The notes below the pieces were generated by a model. It did no database searches. It was not told the DNA's origin and worked only from the letters and a program-made list of their open reading frames with translations. A stretch of DNA of 64,000 nucleotides, taken from contig NZ_JACHFJ010000006.1 of assembly GCF_014201825.1 (NCBI RefSeq), positions 62,001-126,000 on the forward strand, read 5' to 3'. This document shows, one piece after another, positions 24,620 to 32,983 of this stretch; the first letter of the stretch is position 1, and each line of letters begins with the position of its first letter. This DNA is from Acidocella aromatica. Its GTDB lineage: Bacteria; Pseudomonadota; Alphaproteobacteria; Acetobacterales; Acetobacteraceae. The position numbers and the translations under genes were made by a program.

Positions 24620-24647
24620 GGCTATTTGCATTCTGAGGGTGGAATCG
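24620..24647 (+). repeat. Left terminal inverted repeat of the ISL3-family transposon
   Basis: Begins GGCTATTTGCA and ends GGAATCG. Ungapped, 23 of 28 bases match the complement of 32683-32710; one gap improves it. Confidence 0.85.
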
Positions 24648-24666
24648 TAAAACCGTCACTTAGCCC

Positions 24667-24733
24667 GTTTCGTGCATAACTTGGTTGACTGGCACTACAA
24701 TTCTGGTATGCTGTTTCGTGCATAACTTGGTTG
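24667..24733 (+). repeat. Two 21-bp direct repeats flanking the hsd promoter
   Basis: Identical 21-mers beginning GTTTCGTGCATAACTTGG lie at 24667-24687 and 24713-24733, 46 bp apart. The first touches the -35 and the second starts right after the -10, as expected for a pair of operator sites. The binding protein is unknown; no controller gene is in the element. Confidence 0.8.
24685..24712 (+). promoter_or_regulatory. Sigma-70-like promoter of hsdMSR-tnp
   Basis: TTGACT, 16-bp spacer, TATGCT. A start near 24719 would give a leader of about 24 bases to the hsdM ATG. Confidence 0.65.
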
Positions 24734-24742
24734 GAGCGTGAA

Positions 24743-26761
24743 ATGGCAGAGTTGGCAGGTTCGGCGGCATCACTTGCGGATTTCATTTGGAAAAACGCCG
24801 AAGACTTATGGGGTGACTTCAAGCACACCGACTTTGGCAAGATCATCCTGCCATTCACATTGCTTCGCCGTCTGGAATGCGTACTGGAGGCGACTCGACA
24901 GGATGTCCGTGACGCTCATGTCGCGCATAAGGAATCCGGCATCGACATAGACCTGATCCTGCGCCAGACCACGCGCTACCCGTTCTACAACACGTCCGAG
25001 TATGAATTGAGTACGCTGGGCGGCAACAAGACCCGGCAAAACCTCCAGGACTACATCGCGCACTTCTCGGACAACGCTCGCGTCATCTTCGAGCAGTTCG
25101 ACTTCTCCAATACCGTGATCCGGCTCGATAAGGCCGGCGTGCTGTACAAGATTTGCAAGAACTTCGCCGGCGTCGATCTGCATCCTGACGCGGTGCCGGA
25201 TCGGGTCATGAGCAACCTCTACGAGCACTTGATCCGTCGCTTTGGTGCCGAGGTCAATGAAGGCGCTGAAGACTTCATGACACCCCGCGACGTGGTGCAT
25301 CTCGCCACCGCGCTCCTGCTTGACCCGGATGACGCCCTGTTCGAGGCCAATCCCGGCCTGATCCGCACCCTATACGACCCCACCTGCGGCACGGGCGGCT
25401 TTCTTTCCGACGCCATGAATCACGTTGCCGAATACGGCACTCGATTCAAGGTGCCGCCAGTGTTGATCCCTTACGGGCAGGAACTGGAACCTGAAACCCA
25501 TGCCGTCTGCCTGACTGGCATGCTTCTACGTACTCTAGAGTCCGATCCTGGCAGGGACTTGTCCAAGAACATCAAGCTTGGCAGCACCCTGTCCAACGAT
25601 CAGTTCGCTGGAGAGCGATTCCATTATGGACTTTCCAATCCGCCCTTCGGCAAGAAGTGGGAGAAAGATGCGGCGGCCATCAATGCAGAGCATGCCGAGA
25701 AGGGCTACGATGGGCGCTTCGGGCCTGGTTTACCGCGCATCAATGACGGCTCCATGCTGTTCCTCCTTCACTTGGCCAGCAAGCTGGAGCTGCGTGAAAA
25801 CGGCGGAGGACGGGCGGCGATCGTTCTGTCCGGCTCTCCCCTCTTCAATGGCGGGGCTGGATCTGGGGAGTCAGAAATTCGCCGTTGGCTTTTGGAGCAC
25901 GATCTGGTCGACGTAATCGTGGCGTTGCCTACGGAAATCTTCTTCCGGACTGGCATCGGCACGTATCTTTGGGTGCTTTCCAACAAGAAGCCTGAGCATC
26001 GCCGAGGCAAGGTGCAACTGATCAACGCGACCAGTCTGTGGACCTCGATCAAGAATGAGGGAAATAAGCGGCGGGCGATCAGTGACGATCAGTTGCGGCA
26101 GGTATTGGAAGTGTACGGGTCGACAGAGGACAGCGAATTCAGCCGAATGGTCGATTATCGAGTCTTCGGCTATCGGCGCATCAAGGTCCTTCGTCCGTTG
26201 CGGATGGCTCTCCACATCAACGAGGAAACGCTGGCCAAACTAAATGATGAAAAAGCCTTGGCCAAATTCTCGGACGCGCAGCGGGAGATATGGACGGAAG
26301 CCTTGCAGCCATATCTTGGCACCATTCAGCAGGTGTCCTGGGCGGAGTCTTTCGCGGCTGTAGTCGCTCGCACGTCACCCGTTGTCGGCAAGGTCGCAAA
26401 GCCGATCCTCAAGGCAATGGTCAATGCTTTCGGTACGCGTGATCCGGAAGGTGAACCGGTACTAGACGCTGATGGTGAAACAGTTTCAGATCCCGATCTG
26501 ACGGATTATGAGAATGTGCCACTTCTGGATGACGTCGATGAGTACCTGGCATGCGAGGTACTTCCACATGTCGAAGACGCCTATATCGACCTCAGCTTTC
26601 GTGACAATAAAGACGGTGAAGTTGGCCGGGTCGGCTATGAGATCAATTTCAATAGGTTCTTCTACAAATACGTCCCACCGCGCGCCCTGCGTGAAATCGA
26701 TGCCGATCTGAAGGCGGTCGAAGCGGACATCGCTGATTTGCTCAACGAGGTCACGGAATGA
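24743..26761 (+). CDS. hsdM: Type I restriction-modification methyltransferase subunit HsdM
   Basis: 672 residues. N-terminal helical HsdM domain (DFIWKNAEDLWGDF onward), SAM motif I DPTCGTGGFL at 212-221 and catalytic NPPF at 299-302, marking an N6-adenine methyltransferase. A long C-terminal part (about 460-672) interacts with HsdS in relatives. Together two HsdM and one HsdS methylate the recognition site. GGAG lies six bases before ATG; the in-frame TTG at 24731 is less likely. Overlaps hsdS by four bases. Confidence 0.95.
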   Translation: MAELAGSAASLADFIWKNAEDLWGDFKHTDFGKIILPFTLLRRLECVLEATRQDVRDAHVAHKESGIDIDLILRQTTRYPFYNTSEYELSTLGGNKTRQNLQDYIAHFSDNARVIFEQFDFSNTVIRLDKAGVLYKICKNFAGVDLHPDAVPDRVMSNLYEHLIRRFGAEVNEGAEDFMTPRDVVHLATALLLDPDDALFEANPGLIRTLYDPTCGTGGFLSDAMNHVAEYGTRFKVPPVLIPYGQELEPETHAVCLTGMLLRTLESDPGRDLSKNIKLGSTLSNDQFAGERFHYGLSNPPFGKKWEKDAAAINAEHAEKGYDGRFGPGLPRINDGSMLFLLHLASKLELRENGGGRAAIVLSGSPLFNGGAGSGESEIRRWLLEHDLVDVIVALPTEIFFRTGIGTYLWVLSNKKPEHRRGKVQLINATSLWTSIKNEGNKRRAISDDQLRQVLEVYGSTEDSEFSRMVDYRVFGYRRIKVLRPLRMALHINEETLAKLNDEKALAKFSDAQREIWTEALQPYLGTIQQVSWAESFAAVVARTSPVVGKVAKPILKAMVNAFGTRDPEGEPVLDADGETVSDPDLTDYENVPLLDDVDEYLACEVLPHVEDAYIDLSFRDNKDGEVGRVGYEINFNRFFYKYVPPRALREIDADLKAVEADIADLLNEVTE

Positions 26762-28002
26762 GCCACTACAAGCCATATCCGGCCTACAAGGATTCCGGCG
26801 TCGACTGGATCGGGAATATGCCGCAGCACTGGGGCGTCAAGCCTATCAAGGTAATCGCCTCTTGCAATGACGACAGCCTGCCGGAGGCAATACCATTGGA
26901 CATGCCGATTCGCTATGTCGATATCTCCGCAGTTAGCCACGATGGAGGTATTTCCGGCGCGGAGCCGATGGTATTTGGAGAAGCGCCTTCCCGCGCACGT
27001 CGCATGGCCAAGCTCGGCGATGTGGTCGTGTCTACCGTTAGGACATACTTGAAGGCGGTGGCGTCCGTTGATGAGGCGCACGCTGATTGCGTATATTCGA
27101 CAGGATTTGCCGTTCTGCGCGCCCGCAGCGAGCAATTGGCTCCTGAGTTCCTCAAGTGGCTGGCGCTCAATGACTTGCTCATCCAAGCCGTTGAGTCACA
27201 TTCCGAGGGGCTCAGTTATCCGGCGATCAATTCATCGGATCTGGTAAACCTCAAGGCAGTGGTGCCGGGATTGCCTGAACAAAAGCGCATTGCTGCAATT
27301 CTTGACCGCGAAACCGCCCGCATCGACGCGCTTATCGCGAAGAAAACGGAATTCATCGAACTCCTTAAGAAAAAGATTGCCGCTTTGGCTTCTCAACCTC
27401 CGGATTCGCCCAATCTCAAGTGGGTTCGACTTTCACATGTCTGTGAGGTAGTTTCGCGCCCAGTGCTCCAGCAAGTTGGTAGTAGCTACACAAAACTTGG
27501 ACTGTTCAATAGAGGGCGCGGAATTTTCAAACGGGACGAAACCGATACCGAAGATATGGGCGATTCTGAATTCTTTTGGATTCAGCCTGGCGACTTGATC
27601 CTTAGCGGTCAGTTCGCATGGGAGGGAGCAGTAGCATTGGCAAATGAAGATCATGCCGGATGCGTTGTCTCTCATCGTTTCCCCGTCATCAGAGGGCGCA
27701 ATAATGAAGCGCTTACCGAATACCTGCTCGCCTACTTCTTGACCGCCCACGGTGATTTTGTGCTGAACGACTGCTCCCGTGGTTCAGCCGGGCGCAACCG
27801 CCCCCTGAACATGAACCTGTTGCTAGGGTGGAAAATTCCAATTCCGGCGATGCCGATCCAATGTGAGATTGCACGGCTCGTTCAACTGGAAAGGCGAATC
27901 GGGGAAAGGGTAAGCAAGAGCATTACTCTCCTAAAAGAGCGGCGTTCCGCCTTCATCACCGCTGCCGTCACAGGCCAAATCGACCTCCGGGGATCACCAT
28001 GA
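26758..28002 (+). CDS. hsdS: Type I restriction-modification specificity subunit HsdS
   Basis: 414 residues in two target-recognition halves. Each half ends with a conserved coiled-coil spacer: PGLPEQKRIAAILDRETARI near 172-191 and the helix around ARLVQLERRIGERVSKSITL near 375-395; it ends FITAAVTGQIDLRG, a common HsdS tail. The DNA target cannot be deduced. The start overlaps the hsdM stop as ATGA, and its end overlaps hsdR. Intact, with no recombination cassettes or repeats seen that would allow specificity switching. Confidence 0.94.
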   Translation: MSHYKPYPAYKDSGVDWIGNMPQHWGVKPIKVIASCNDDSLPEAIPLDMPIRYVDISAVSHDGGISGAEPMVFGEAPSRARRMAKLGDVVVSTVRTYLKAVASVDEAHADCVYSTGFAVLRARSEQLAPEFLKWLALNDLLIQAVESHSEGLSYPAINSSDLVNLKAVVPGLPEQKRIAAILDRETARIDALIAKKTEFIELLKKKIAALASQPPDSPNLKWVRLSHVCEVVSRPVLQQVGSSYTKLGLFNRGRGIFKRDETDTEDMGDSEFFWIQPGDLILSGQFAWEGAVALANEDHAGCVVSHRFPVIRGRNNEALTEYLLAYFLTAHGDFVLNDCSRGSAGRNRPLNMNLLLGWKIPIPAMPIQCEIARLVQLERRIGERVSKSITLLKERRSAFITAAVTGQIDLRGSP

Positions 28003-31000
28003 GCGACACCGCCCATCAAGAAAAGCACTTTGAAGCCTATGTCGTTTCCAAGCTGGAGGCTCAAGGCTGGAAGGTCGGTAACACGCTTCAATATGATACT
28101 GAGCGCGCGCTTTATGCGGACGATCTCATCGCATGGCTAGAGGCTACCCAGCCAGAGAAGTGGACCAAGCTCCAGAAGGACAACGGCGAGCGTGCCCGAG
28201 ACATATTGATGGACCGGCTGGCCAAGGCACTGGAACAACACGGCACCATGCATGTCATCCGCAATGGATTCTCGATTGCGGGTTGCGGCCATATCGACCT
28301 CACCGAAGCGGCCCCGGAAGACAAGCGCAACGACAAGGTATTGAAGCGCTACGCGGCCAATATCCTGCGCGTGGTGCCGCAGCTTGAATACCACCCAACC
28401 CGCAAGCTGGCGATTGACCTGGTGCTGTTCATCAACGGCATCCCGGTCGCTACCGTGGAACTGAAGACCGACTTCACTCAGTCCGCAGAAGCGGCGATGG
28501 AGCAGTACAAGACCGACCGGCTGCCGTATGACCCCAAGACCAAGCGCCGCGAGCCACTGCTGACCTTCAAACGGGGCGCCGTGGTCCATTTCGCCATGTC
28601 CGATTCCGACATCCAGATGGCGACCAAGCTTGATGGCGAGAACACCACCTTCCTGCCGTTCAACCAGGGCAATGACGGCCATGCCGGCAACCCACCGCGC
28701 GAAGACAAGGAATACCCGGTCGCGTACTTCTGGGAGTCGATCTGCCAGCGGGATGCCTGGCTGCGCATCTTCCACAGCTTCGTCTATGTGGAAAAGAAGG
28801 ATGTCGTCGACCTGAAAGGCAACTGGTCCAAGAAGGAAACCCTGATCTTCCCGCGCTACCACCAGTGGGAATCGGTCAACGCCATGATCGCTGACTCCCG
28901 CGCCAATGGCCCTGGTATGCAGTATCTAGCAGACCAAAGTGCCGGCTCAGGAAAGACCAGTACGATTTCATGGATGGCCCATGATCTGGTCAAGCTGCGC
29001 CGGGACAATGGCGAGGCAATCTTCAACAGCGTCATCATCGTCACCGACCGAAACGTGCTGGACAGCCAGCTTCAGGATGCGGTCAAGCAGATCGATCATC
29101 AGTTCGGGGTGATCGCCGCCATCGACCGCCAGAAATCATCCAAGTCGAAAAGCAAGCAATTGGCGGAAGCGCTGCTGGCCAACACGCCGATTATCGTGGT
29201 CACTATCCAGACCTTCCCCTACGCGATGGAAGCTATCGTCACGGAGAAATCCCTGAAGGACAAGAGCTTTGCGGTGATCATCGATGAGGCGCATGCCTCG
29301 CAAACGGGATCGACGGCTGCCAAACTCCAGACGGCACTCTCCATGAGCGGCAAGGGCAAGATGTCCACGCTGACCGTGGAAGAACTGCTGGAAGAATTGC
29401 AAAAGTCGCGGGCACGGCCGAAGAACATTAGCTACTTCGCCTTTACAGGCACGCCTAAGCATTCCACGCTCATGCTGTTCGGCCGTCCGGCTGATCCGTC
29501 ACGCCCGGCCTCCAAGACCAACCTGCCGGAGCCGTTCCGACGGTATCCCATGCGCCAGGCCATCGAAGAGGGCTTCATTCTCGATGTGCTCAAGGGCTAC
29601 GTGCCCTACAAGACCGCTTTCAATCTTGCTAAGCAGATTGGTGATAGAAAGCGTGTCAGCGGCAAACATGCCAAACGGGCACTGGCACAGTGGATGTCCT
29701 TGCACCCGACCAATGTAACCCAGAAAGTACAGTTCATTATCGAGCATTTCCATAAGAACGTGGAATATCGCCTGGATGGCAAGGCTAAGGCGATGGTTGT
29801 CACCAGTTCTCGTGCCGCGGCCGTGCGCTACAAGAAAGGGTTCGACAAGTACATTGAGAAACACCCGGAATACGCCGGCATTCACTCGCTGGTGGCCTTC
29901 TCCGGCAAGCTGACCGGCAAGCAGGTCATGCACTCCGATGATGAACGCATCGCCGGTGAGGTCTTCGTGGTTGACGAGATTGAGGAATTCACCGAGGTCA
30001 GCATGAATCCCGGTGTGACCCAGGATTTGCGGCTAGCCTTCGAGCGTCCGGAATATCGGGTGATGCTGGTAGCCGACAAGTTCCAGACCGGCTTTGATCA
30101 GCCAAAACTTGTTGCGATGTACGTGGACAAGAAGATCGCCAACGACGTGGAAATCGTTCAGACCTTCTCGCGACTGAACCGCATCGCCCCCGGTAAGGAT
30201 GAAATCTTCATCATTGATTTCGTCAACGATCCCGCCAATGTGCGGCGGGCATTCGCCATGTACGACGATGGCGCCCAGATCGACGACATGCAAGACCTGA
30301 ACGTGGTCTACGAGATCAAGGAATCGCTCGATGGCCAGGGGCTATACGAGGCGGAAGACCTTGCTGCCTTCAAGGAAGCTCGCTTCAAGACCATTCGTGA
30401 CATCACCCAGGCGCAGGAGCCGCAGCACAAGGCGCTCTATGCCGCCACGGAGCGGCCAACGCGACTGTTCAATCAACGCCTGAAGATGCTGCGCGAAGCG
30501 GTGAATACGTGGGAATCCGCGTATGAGAAGGCGCACAGACAAGGCGACCAGGCAGGCATGAAGACGGCCGATCATCACCGCCGGGAGCATGCGGACCAGA
30601 TCAAGAGCATCATGACGTTCAAGTCCGGTCTGGGCCGCTTCTGCCGCACGTACGCCTATATCGCCCAGTTGATCGACTTCGGCGATCCTGAACTGGAAAA
30701 TTATGCCTCGTTCGCCAAGCTGCTCCAGAAGCGGCTTAATGGTGAACCACCGGAGAGCGTCGACCTCAAGGGGCTCGTGCTGACTGGGTTCGACATCAAA
30801 GGTAAGGACGATGCCGCTGGTGACGAAGATGAGCCTCCGGTATTGAAGCCTGTCGGCCCCGGCACAGGCGGCGGAAAAAGTGACGATCCGCACTACCTTA
30901 ACGAAATTATCGACCGACTGAACCACCTGTTTGGTGATGCGACTCCGCTGCGTGACCAAGCGACTTTCGTCAATCACATCGTCTCGATTGCTCGTGAAAA

Positions 31001-31226
31001 CGATGTCGTGATGGCGCAGGTGGAAAACAACTCCCGCGAGCAGGCACTGAAGGGAAACTTGCCCGGAGCGGTGCAGCAGGGAGTGGTTCGAGCGCTGACA
31101 TCCCATCAAAAACTGGCGACCTTGGTGCTGAAGTCCGACCGCCAAGCCATGTCCGGCCTGACCGACGTAATTTACGAGTTGATCAGGGAGCGCCGCGACA
31201 TCGATTTGGACGACATCGGTGCTTGA
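27999..31226 (+). CDS. hsdR: Type I restriction endonuclease/translocase subunit HsdR
   Basis: 1075 residues. N-terminal nuclease with D140 and E154-L-K156 (PD-(D/E)XK pattern), then superfamily 2 motor: Walker A in DQSAGSGKTSTISWM, DEAH in VIIDEAHASQTG, motif III FAFTGTPKH and motif VI around QTFSRLNRIAPG. A C-terminal helical region (about 800-1075) binds the methyltransferase. It translocates and cuts unmodified DNA. All motor and nuclease motifs are intact, so the system looks functional. Its last eight bases overlap the transposase start. Confidence 0.95.
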   Translation: MSDTAHQEKHFEAYVVSKLEAQGWKVGNTLQYDTERALYADDLIAWLEATQPEKWTKLQKDNGERARDILMDRLAKALEQHGTMHVIRNGFSIAGCGHIDLTEAAPEDKRNDKVLKRYAANILRVVPQLEYHPTRKLAIDLVLFINGIPVATVELKTDFTQSAEAAMEQYKTDRLPYDPKTKRREPLLTFKRGAVVHFAMSDSDIQMATKLDGENTTFLPFNQGNDGHAGNPPREDKEYPVAYFWESICQRDAWLRIFHSFVYVEKKDVVDLKGNWSKKETLIFPRYHQWESVNAMIADSRANGPGMQYLADQSAGSGKTSTISWMAHDLVKLRRDNGEAIFNSVIIVTDRNVLDSQLQDAVKQIDHQFGVIAAIDRQKSSKSKSKQLAEALLANTPIIVVTIQTFPYAMEAIVTEKSLKDKSFAVIIDEAHASQTGSTAAKLQTALSMSGKGKMSTLTVEELLEELQKSRARPKNISYFAFTGTPKHSTLMLFGRPADPSRPASKTNLPEPFRRYPMRQAIEEGFILDVLKGYVPYKTAFNLAKQIGDRKRVSGKHAKRALAQWMSLHPTNVTQKVQFIIEHFHKNVEYRLDGKAKAMVVTSSRAAAVRYKKGFDKYIEKHPEYAGIHSLVAFSGKLTGKQVMHSDDERIAGEVFVVDEIEEFTEVSMNPGVTQDLRLAFERPEYRVMLVADKFQTGFDQPKLVAMYVDKKIANDVEIVQTFSRLNRIAPGKDEIFIIDFVNDPANVRRAFAMYDDGAQIDDMQDLNVVYEIKESLDGQGLYEAEDLAAFKEARFKTIRDITQAQEPQHKALYAATERPTRLFNQRLKMLREAVNTWESAYEKAHRQGDQAGMKTADHHRREHADQIKSIMTFKSGLGRFCRTYAYIAQLIDFGDPELENYASFAKLLQKRLNGEPPESVDLKGLVLTGFDIKGKDDAAGDEDEPPVLKPVGPGTGGGKSDDPHYLNEIIDRLNHLFGDATPLRDQATFVNHIVSIARENDVVMAQVENNSREQALKGNLPGAVQQGVVRALTSHQKLATLVLKSDRQAMSGLTDVIYELIRERRDIDLDDIGA

Positions 31227-32499
31227 TCTACTGAATCTTCCGGGCGTTGTTCCTGTCGATCTTCGTACAGGCAACAAGTGCATCATCGTTGTCGCCAACG
31301 TGGACGATGGTGATTTGCAGCAATGCCCTGATTGCAACAAACCCATGTACCGGCATGGACGCAGAACGAATGTGTTCGCAGATACGCCGATGCAAATGCA
31401 GCCGGTACGTTTGGAAATCTCCCGGCCACGCTATCGCTGCACAAGCTGCGGAGCAATGGTCACCCCTGAATTGACGTTTCTGGATGAAAAGCGCCGGGCG
31501 ACAAAACGGTTGGTGGACGCCATTCGGGAGCGCTGCCTTGGAATGACCTTCCATGCGCTCGCCGAGCAAACCGGTTTGGCAGTCAATACCATCAAGAGCA
31601 TCGCCCAAGACTTGATCGCGGATTTGGAGCGCACGGTTCTCTATGAAACGCCCGTCATCATGGGTATCGATGAAGTCAATCTGGCAGGTGAGATGCGGTG
31701 CGTCATCACCAATCTAGCGACGAACAACGCCTTTCAGATGCTTGAGTTTCGGACCCAAGAGCATCTGAAGCCATTCTTCAAGAACCTGCCCGACAGGGAA
31801 AAGGTGGAATGGGTCTGCACGGACATGTGGCGGCCGTTCAAGCGATCATTCAGCAAATACTTGCCCAATGCTCGCCTGGTCATCGACAAGTTCCATGTGG
31901 TTGCAATGGCATCAGAAGCGCTGGAAACGGTGCGCAAGAAGCACCAAGCTACGCTGGACAAGACGGAACGTATCAAGGTCAAGAAGTCGATCCGGTGGCT
32001 TACCTTGAAGCGACCCCACAACCTCTCGTCGGCCGAAGTTGAAGCGTTGGCGGTTGTCCGGCAAGTGATCCCTGACCTTGCTTTGGCCTATGACTTCAAG
32101 GAGGCTTTCTACCGAATTTACGATGATCCGGTCAAGGAGTCGGCCATGCGGGCGTTCGAGGCTTGGGAAAACTCATTGCCGGATGAGCTAGATGGTTTCC
32201 GTAGTCTGGCCAAGACAGTCCACAATCATTATGACGACATCTTTGCCTACTGGGACTCGCCAAGCCGAATCACGAACGCATACACAGAAGGCTTGAATGG
32301 GCTGACCAAGGTCGCTAACCGCATGGGGCGGGGATATAGCTACGAGATCATTCGGGCGAAGATGCTGTATGCCAAGTATGCACGGAGGGTCGGGAGCGGT
32401 GTTCGAGTAGCGGAGAAGACGGGCGGCTCTGAAACCGTCGAGTACGGCCCGCATATTCCAACCTTGGTTGAGATGGCGGAATCTGGTGGCCTGGATTAG
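31219..32499 (+). CDS. ISL3-family transposase
   Basis: 426 residues. N-terminal zinc finger C36-X2-C39 ... C74-X2-C77, a helix-turn-helix near 103-130 (GMTFHALAEQTGLAVNTIKS) and a DDE catalytic core with D151 (GIDEVN), D202 (CTDMW) and E357 (TNAYTEGLNG). Start is GTG inside the hsdR end, so translation is coupled to hsdR. Intact, and flanked by matching terminal repeats, so the element is probably active or recently so. Confidence 0.94.
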   Translation: MLDLLNLPGVVPVDLRTGNKCIIVVANVDDGDLQQCPDCNKPMYRHGRRTNVFADTPMQMQPVRLEISRPRYRCTSCGAMVTPELTFLDEKRRATKRLVDAIRERCLGMTFHALAEQTGLAVNTIKSIAQDLIADLERTVLYETPVIMGIDEVNLAGEMRCVITNLATNNAFQMLEFRTQEHLKPFFKNLPDREKVEWVCTDMWRPFKRSFSKYLPNARLVIDKFHVVAMASEALETVRKKHQATLDKTERIKVKKSIRWLTLKRPHNLSSAEVEALAVVRQVIPDLALAYDFKEAFYRIYDDPVKESAMRAFEAWENSLPDELDGFRSLAKTVHNHYDDIFAYWDSPSRITNAYTEGLNGLTKVANRMGRGYSYEIIRAKMLYAKYARRVGSGVRVAEKTGGSETVEYGPHIPTLVEMAESGGLD

Positions 32500-32584
32500 G
32501 CGGCGATAAGAGTTCCTACCTCGCTTCGCTGCGGGATCGAGCCGAGGCTGCGTTTTATTGGAAAACCGGGCCATATGGACATGA

Positions 32585-32693
32585 ATTCCAACCAACAACA
32601 CCTTGCGTTTGATCTGGCTTGATTGGCAATTTCCAACCAGCAGGCTGGCAGAACTTCAGGCCGATTCAACTGCAAAATTGCTCGATTCCAACC
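32585..32693. repeat. Three subterminal repeats at the right transposon end
   Basis: ATTCCAACC at 32585-32593, TTTCCAACC at 32630-32638 and ATTCCAACC at 32685-32693 (the last inside the terminal repeat). They may be extra transposase contacts. The 32500-32584 stretch holds nothing else visible. Confidence 0.5.
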
Positions 32694-32710
32694 CTAGTTT
32701 GCAAATAGCC
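32683..32710 (-). repeat. Right terminal inverted repeat of the ISL3-family transposon
   Basis: Read inward on the minus strand it begins GGCTATTTGCA and ends GGAATCG, matching the left terminus at 23 of 28 positions. Confidence 0.85.
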
Positions 32711-32718
32711 CTAAAATG
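32711..32718. repeat. Target-site duplication, right copy (CTAAAATG)
   Basis: Exact copy of the 8 bp at 24612-24619, directly outside the right terminal repeat. Confidence 0.85.
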
Positions 32719-32730
32719 GTAAGACCCCAC

Positions 32731-32773
32731 CTAATGTCCTGGGCATTAGAAAGGAGGCGGCAGGCTACCGCCT
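32731..32773 (+). other. Two consecutive 6-bp hairpins with complementary 7-nt loops
   Basis: CTAATG/CATTAG encloses TCCTGGG and AGGCGG/CCGCCT encloses CAGGCTA; the loops share a complementary CCTG/CAGG. They lie 210 bp before the TDT transporter start in an otherwise unremarkable leader (32719-32983), and could be a structured 5' RNA. Evidence is weak. Confidence 0.25.
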
Positions 32774-32983
32774 ACGCCAGACATCCGTGACACCTTGCCG
32801 CTCCCCTCACCGCTCCTCAAGTGTAAACAACCCATTGGCAGGGGGCACGGCGCGTTGCGCGCCATATTCCCACCGCCCAAAAATCATCAATTTTAAAAAT
32901 GATAACAAGAGATACAATCCATTATACAAATGGCTTTATACTCTCTAGATCTCCGCCCAGCCACCGGCAGAAAGGATCAGGTC

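Larger units (their letters stand above)
24620..32710 (+). mobile_element. 8.1-kb ISL3-family transposon carrying a complete type I restriction-modification system
   Basis: Bounded by 28-bp terminal inverted repeats and a perfect 8-bp target duplication. Contents: a sigma-70-like promoter between two 21-bp direct repeats, then hsdM, hsdS, hsdR and the ISL3 transposase gene, each overlapping the next by 4 to 8 bases, then about 210 bp with subterminal repeats. The transposase is the only mobility gene, so the RM genes are passengers within its boundaries. Codon composition appears less GC-rich than the flanks, consistent with transfer. Excision in silico restores one copy of CTAAAATG between the lysR and TDT genes. 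Confidence 0.88.

Noticed and set aside
24667-24733. The 21-bp repeats as a CRISPR array
   Set aside because: Only two units, no cas genes, and the spacer holds a promoter.
32731-32773. Purine-riboswitch-like kissing hairpins
   Set aside because: Loop sizes fit, but the conserved junction bases of purine riboswitches are absent, so only a structural note is kept.
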